In this document: in pieces, positions 21,250-22,259 of the stretch
How positions within the stretch are numbered: the stretch's first letter is position 1
Layout of the letters: each line of letters starts with the position of its first letter
Virus record (IMG/VR): IMGVR_UViG_3300006565_000024
Coordinates: 1-22,259 of that record
From: a virus
Strand: one strand, 5' to 3'
Length of the DNA: 22,259 nucleotides
Notes under the pieces: model-generated
What the model saw: the letters and a program-made list of their open reading frames with translations, nothing else
Database searches by the model: none
Told to the model about the DNA's origin: nothing
Program-made: the position numbers and the translations under genes

Positions 21250-21252
21250 ATA
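21245..21252 (+). promoter_or_regulatory. Late-promoter-like motif ahead of gp5 (AATAAATA)
   Basis: The octamer is one base off TATAAATA. It overlaps the CpeT-like stop codon and lies 23 bases before the gp5 start, so gp5 probably has its own late transcript. Confidence 0.5.
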
Positions 21253-21275
21253 TACATGATAAGACCCTAATAAAA

Positions 21276-22259
21276 ATGAACCAGACAATCGATGGTATAA
21301 TCAATGAGAATAATATTAACTTTGTAGGGAAAGACGGATTTTTCTGGTGGGTTGGTGAAGTTGAAGATAATGAAGACCCTATGGAATTGGGTAGGGTTAG
21401 AGTTCGTGTGCTTGGATACTATACTAATGTTCGTGGTGGTACTACAGCAGATCTAAAGACAGACCATCTTCCTTGGGCAACAGTATTACAACATACATCT
21501 CAAGCTGGTAATGATGGGCAAGGAGAATCTTCAGGACAGTTGCAACCTGGTGCAGTTGTTATGGGATTCTTTATGGATGGTGATGATGCACAGATGCCAA
21601 TAGTAATTGGTGTTATGCGTGTTAATAAAGCTACAGAATCAAGACAGATAAAAGAATTTGCTTTCACTGGTGAAAGTATGAAAGCAAGTAGTACTGGAAC
21701 TATAAATCCTGCATCAAATAGACCAGGAGACCCTAATGGTATTGGGTCAGATAATTTTAGAAGACCAGGATTGCAAAATAATAGTGTATCAACAGTTGCA
21801 GCAACTACAACTACAGAGATTGGAGGTAAGGGGTCACCACTTAATGTTGGTATGACTCCAGGTATTAATGGTAGTGCTGGTAATCCTCAAAAACCAAGAC
21901 AACCTGAGAAACCAATACCTGCTGCTAATGGTGTTGGTGGACCTTGGAAGAGTTTAGATTATACATTATCATATCTTATAGAAGATCTTGCAGACCAAGC
22001 AGGTTTGTTAGTTAAATCGGGTGATGGTCAATATTTAAATGTTATTACTGGAACTCTTGTAACAAATGCAGAACTTACTGCAAAGATACAAAATTTCTTA
22101 GGTACTGTATTCACTCAAGTTGTTAGTGCTATGCGTACAGCAACCTCTACTCTTATTGATGATTTGGAGTTGTCTGTTTTATTGAATAAGTCAACTGGAG
22201 CACCTTATGTAATACAAACTACAGTACAGGCAGAAGTTAGTAAAATATTATCTAGTCTA
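21276..22259 (+). CDS. 5: Baseplate hub needle protein gp5, partial (5' end)
   Basis: T4 gp5 joins gp27 in the hub and forms the needle; its parts are an OB-fold, a lysozyme and a beta-helix. The reading frame from ATG 21276 is open to the window end (328 codons, no stop). Residues 21-125 show the OB-fold pattern: FFWWVGEVEDNEDPMELGRV, LPWATVLQ, PGAVVMGFFMDGDDAQMPIVIG. Residues ~130-230 are a Gly/Pro/Asn/Thr-rich linker. The rest looks helical (SLDYTLSYLIEDLADQ, then LTAKIQNFLGTVFTQVV). I see no lysozyme in the visible part. The far end is outside the window. Confidence 0.87.
   Translation, partial: MNQTIDGIINENNINFVGKDGFFWWVGEVEDNEDPMELGRVRVRVLGYYTNVRGGTTADLKTDHLPWATVLQHTSQAGNDGQGESSGQLQPGAVVMGFFMDGDDAQMPIVIGVMRVNKATESRQIKEFAFTGESMKASSTGTINPASNRPGDPNGIGSDNFRRPGLQNNSVSTVAATTTTEIGGKGSPLNVGMTPGINGSAGNPQKPRQPEKPIPAANGVGGPWKSLDYTLSYLIEDLADQAGLLVKSGDGQYLNVITGTLVTNAELTAKIQNFLGTVFTQVVSAMRTATSTLIDDLELSVLLNKSTGAPYVIQTTVQAEVSKILSSL

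Noticed and set aside
1-22259. CRISPR arrays, insertion sequences, integrase or attachment sites
   Set aside because: I saw no regular spaced repeats, no transposase or integrase motifs and no tRNA gene fragment.

Overview
The window looks like a stretch of an AT-rich T4-like cyanomyovirus (a tailed phage of marine Synechococcus or Prochlorococcus). The evidence is the combination of T4 core genes (gp32, gp33, gp53, gp48, gp4, gp54, gp26/gp51, gp27-like, gp5), the marine-phage markers phoH and thyX, and genes of cyanobacterial type (CP12, CpeT-like, DUF1825-like, a PurS subunit). Short TATAAATA-like motifs resembling T4 late promoters stand in front of several transcription units. I ran no searches; names rest on motif recognition, length and gene order.

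Layout. Positions 12-1096 hold purS, a small unknown gene, and a late-promoter-like motif followed by a folded leader and a secreted porin-like protein that ends at a strong UUCG terminator. Positions 1159-5893 are a tightly packed, mostly overlapping run: glutaredoxin, five small unknown proteins, thyX, another small unknown, phoH, a PD-(D/E)XK exonuclease, gp33 and a DUF1825-like protein. gp32 (5960-6874) has its own promoter-like motif and leader hairpin and ends at a terminator. Positions 6946-8508 hold a secreted glycine-zipper protein, a one-pass membrane protein, a 2OG-Fe(II)-oxygenase-like protein lacking its usual iron ligands, and a small unknown.

From 8594 on the content is tail and baseplate assembly. 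gp53 and gp48 lie on the minus strand, separated from the plus-strand genes by a two-way terminator on one side and by back-to-back late promoters on the other. The plus strand then carries gp4 (head completion), gp54 (tube initiator), gp26 with gp51 in the -1 frame, two giant related tail proteins (1085 and 984 aa; the second has a SleB-like cell-wall hydrolase domain), a gp27-like hub protein, the metabolic pair CP12 and CpeT-like, and the start of gp5, cut off by the window end.

The most striking signal is at 12710-12716. A canonical slippery heptamer T TTT TTC sits four bases before the gp26 stop codon, with an SD-like GAAGGA upstream. A -1 shift there reads straight into the gp51 frame, which has no convincing start of its own, and gives a 303-residue fusion. 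This is the architecture of the tail assembly chaperone frameshift (lambda G/GT, P2 E/E'), here in a T4-like baseplate hub context. Other notable points are the tandem paralogous tape-measure/hub proteins, the hydrolase in the second of them while the visible part of gp5 shows no lysozyme, CP12 and CpeT embedded in the hub operon, and a DUF1825-like gene in the place T4 uses for gp59.
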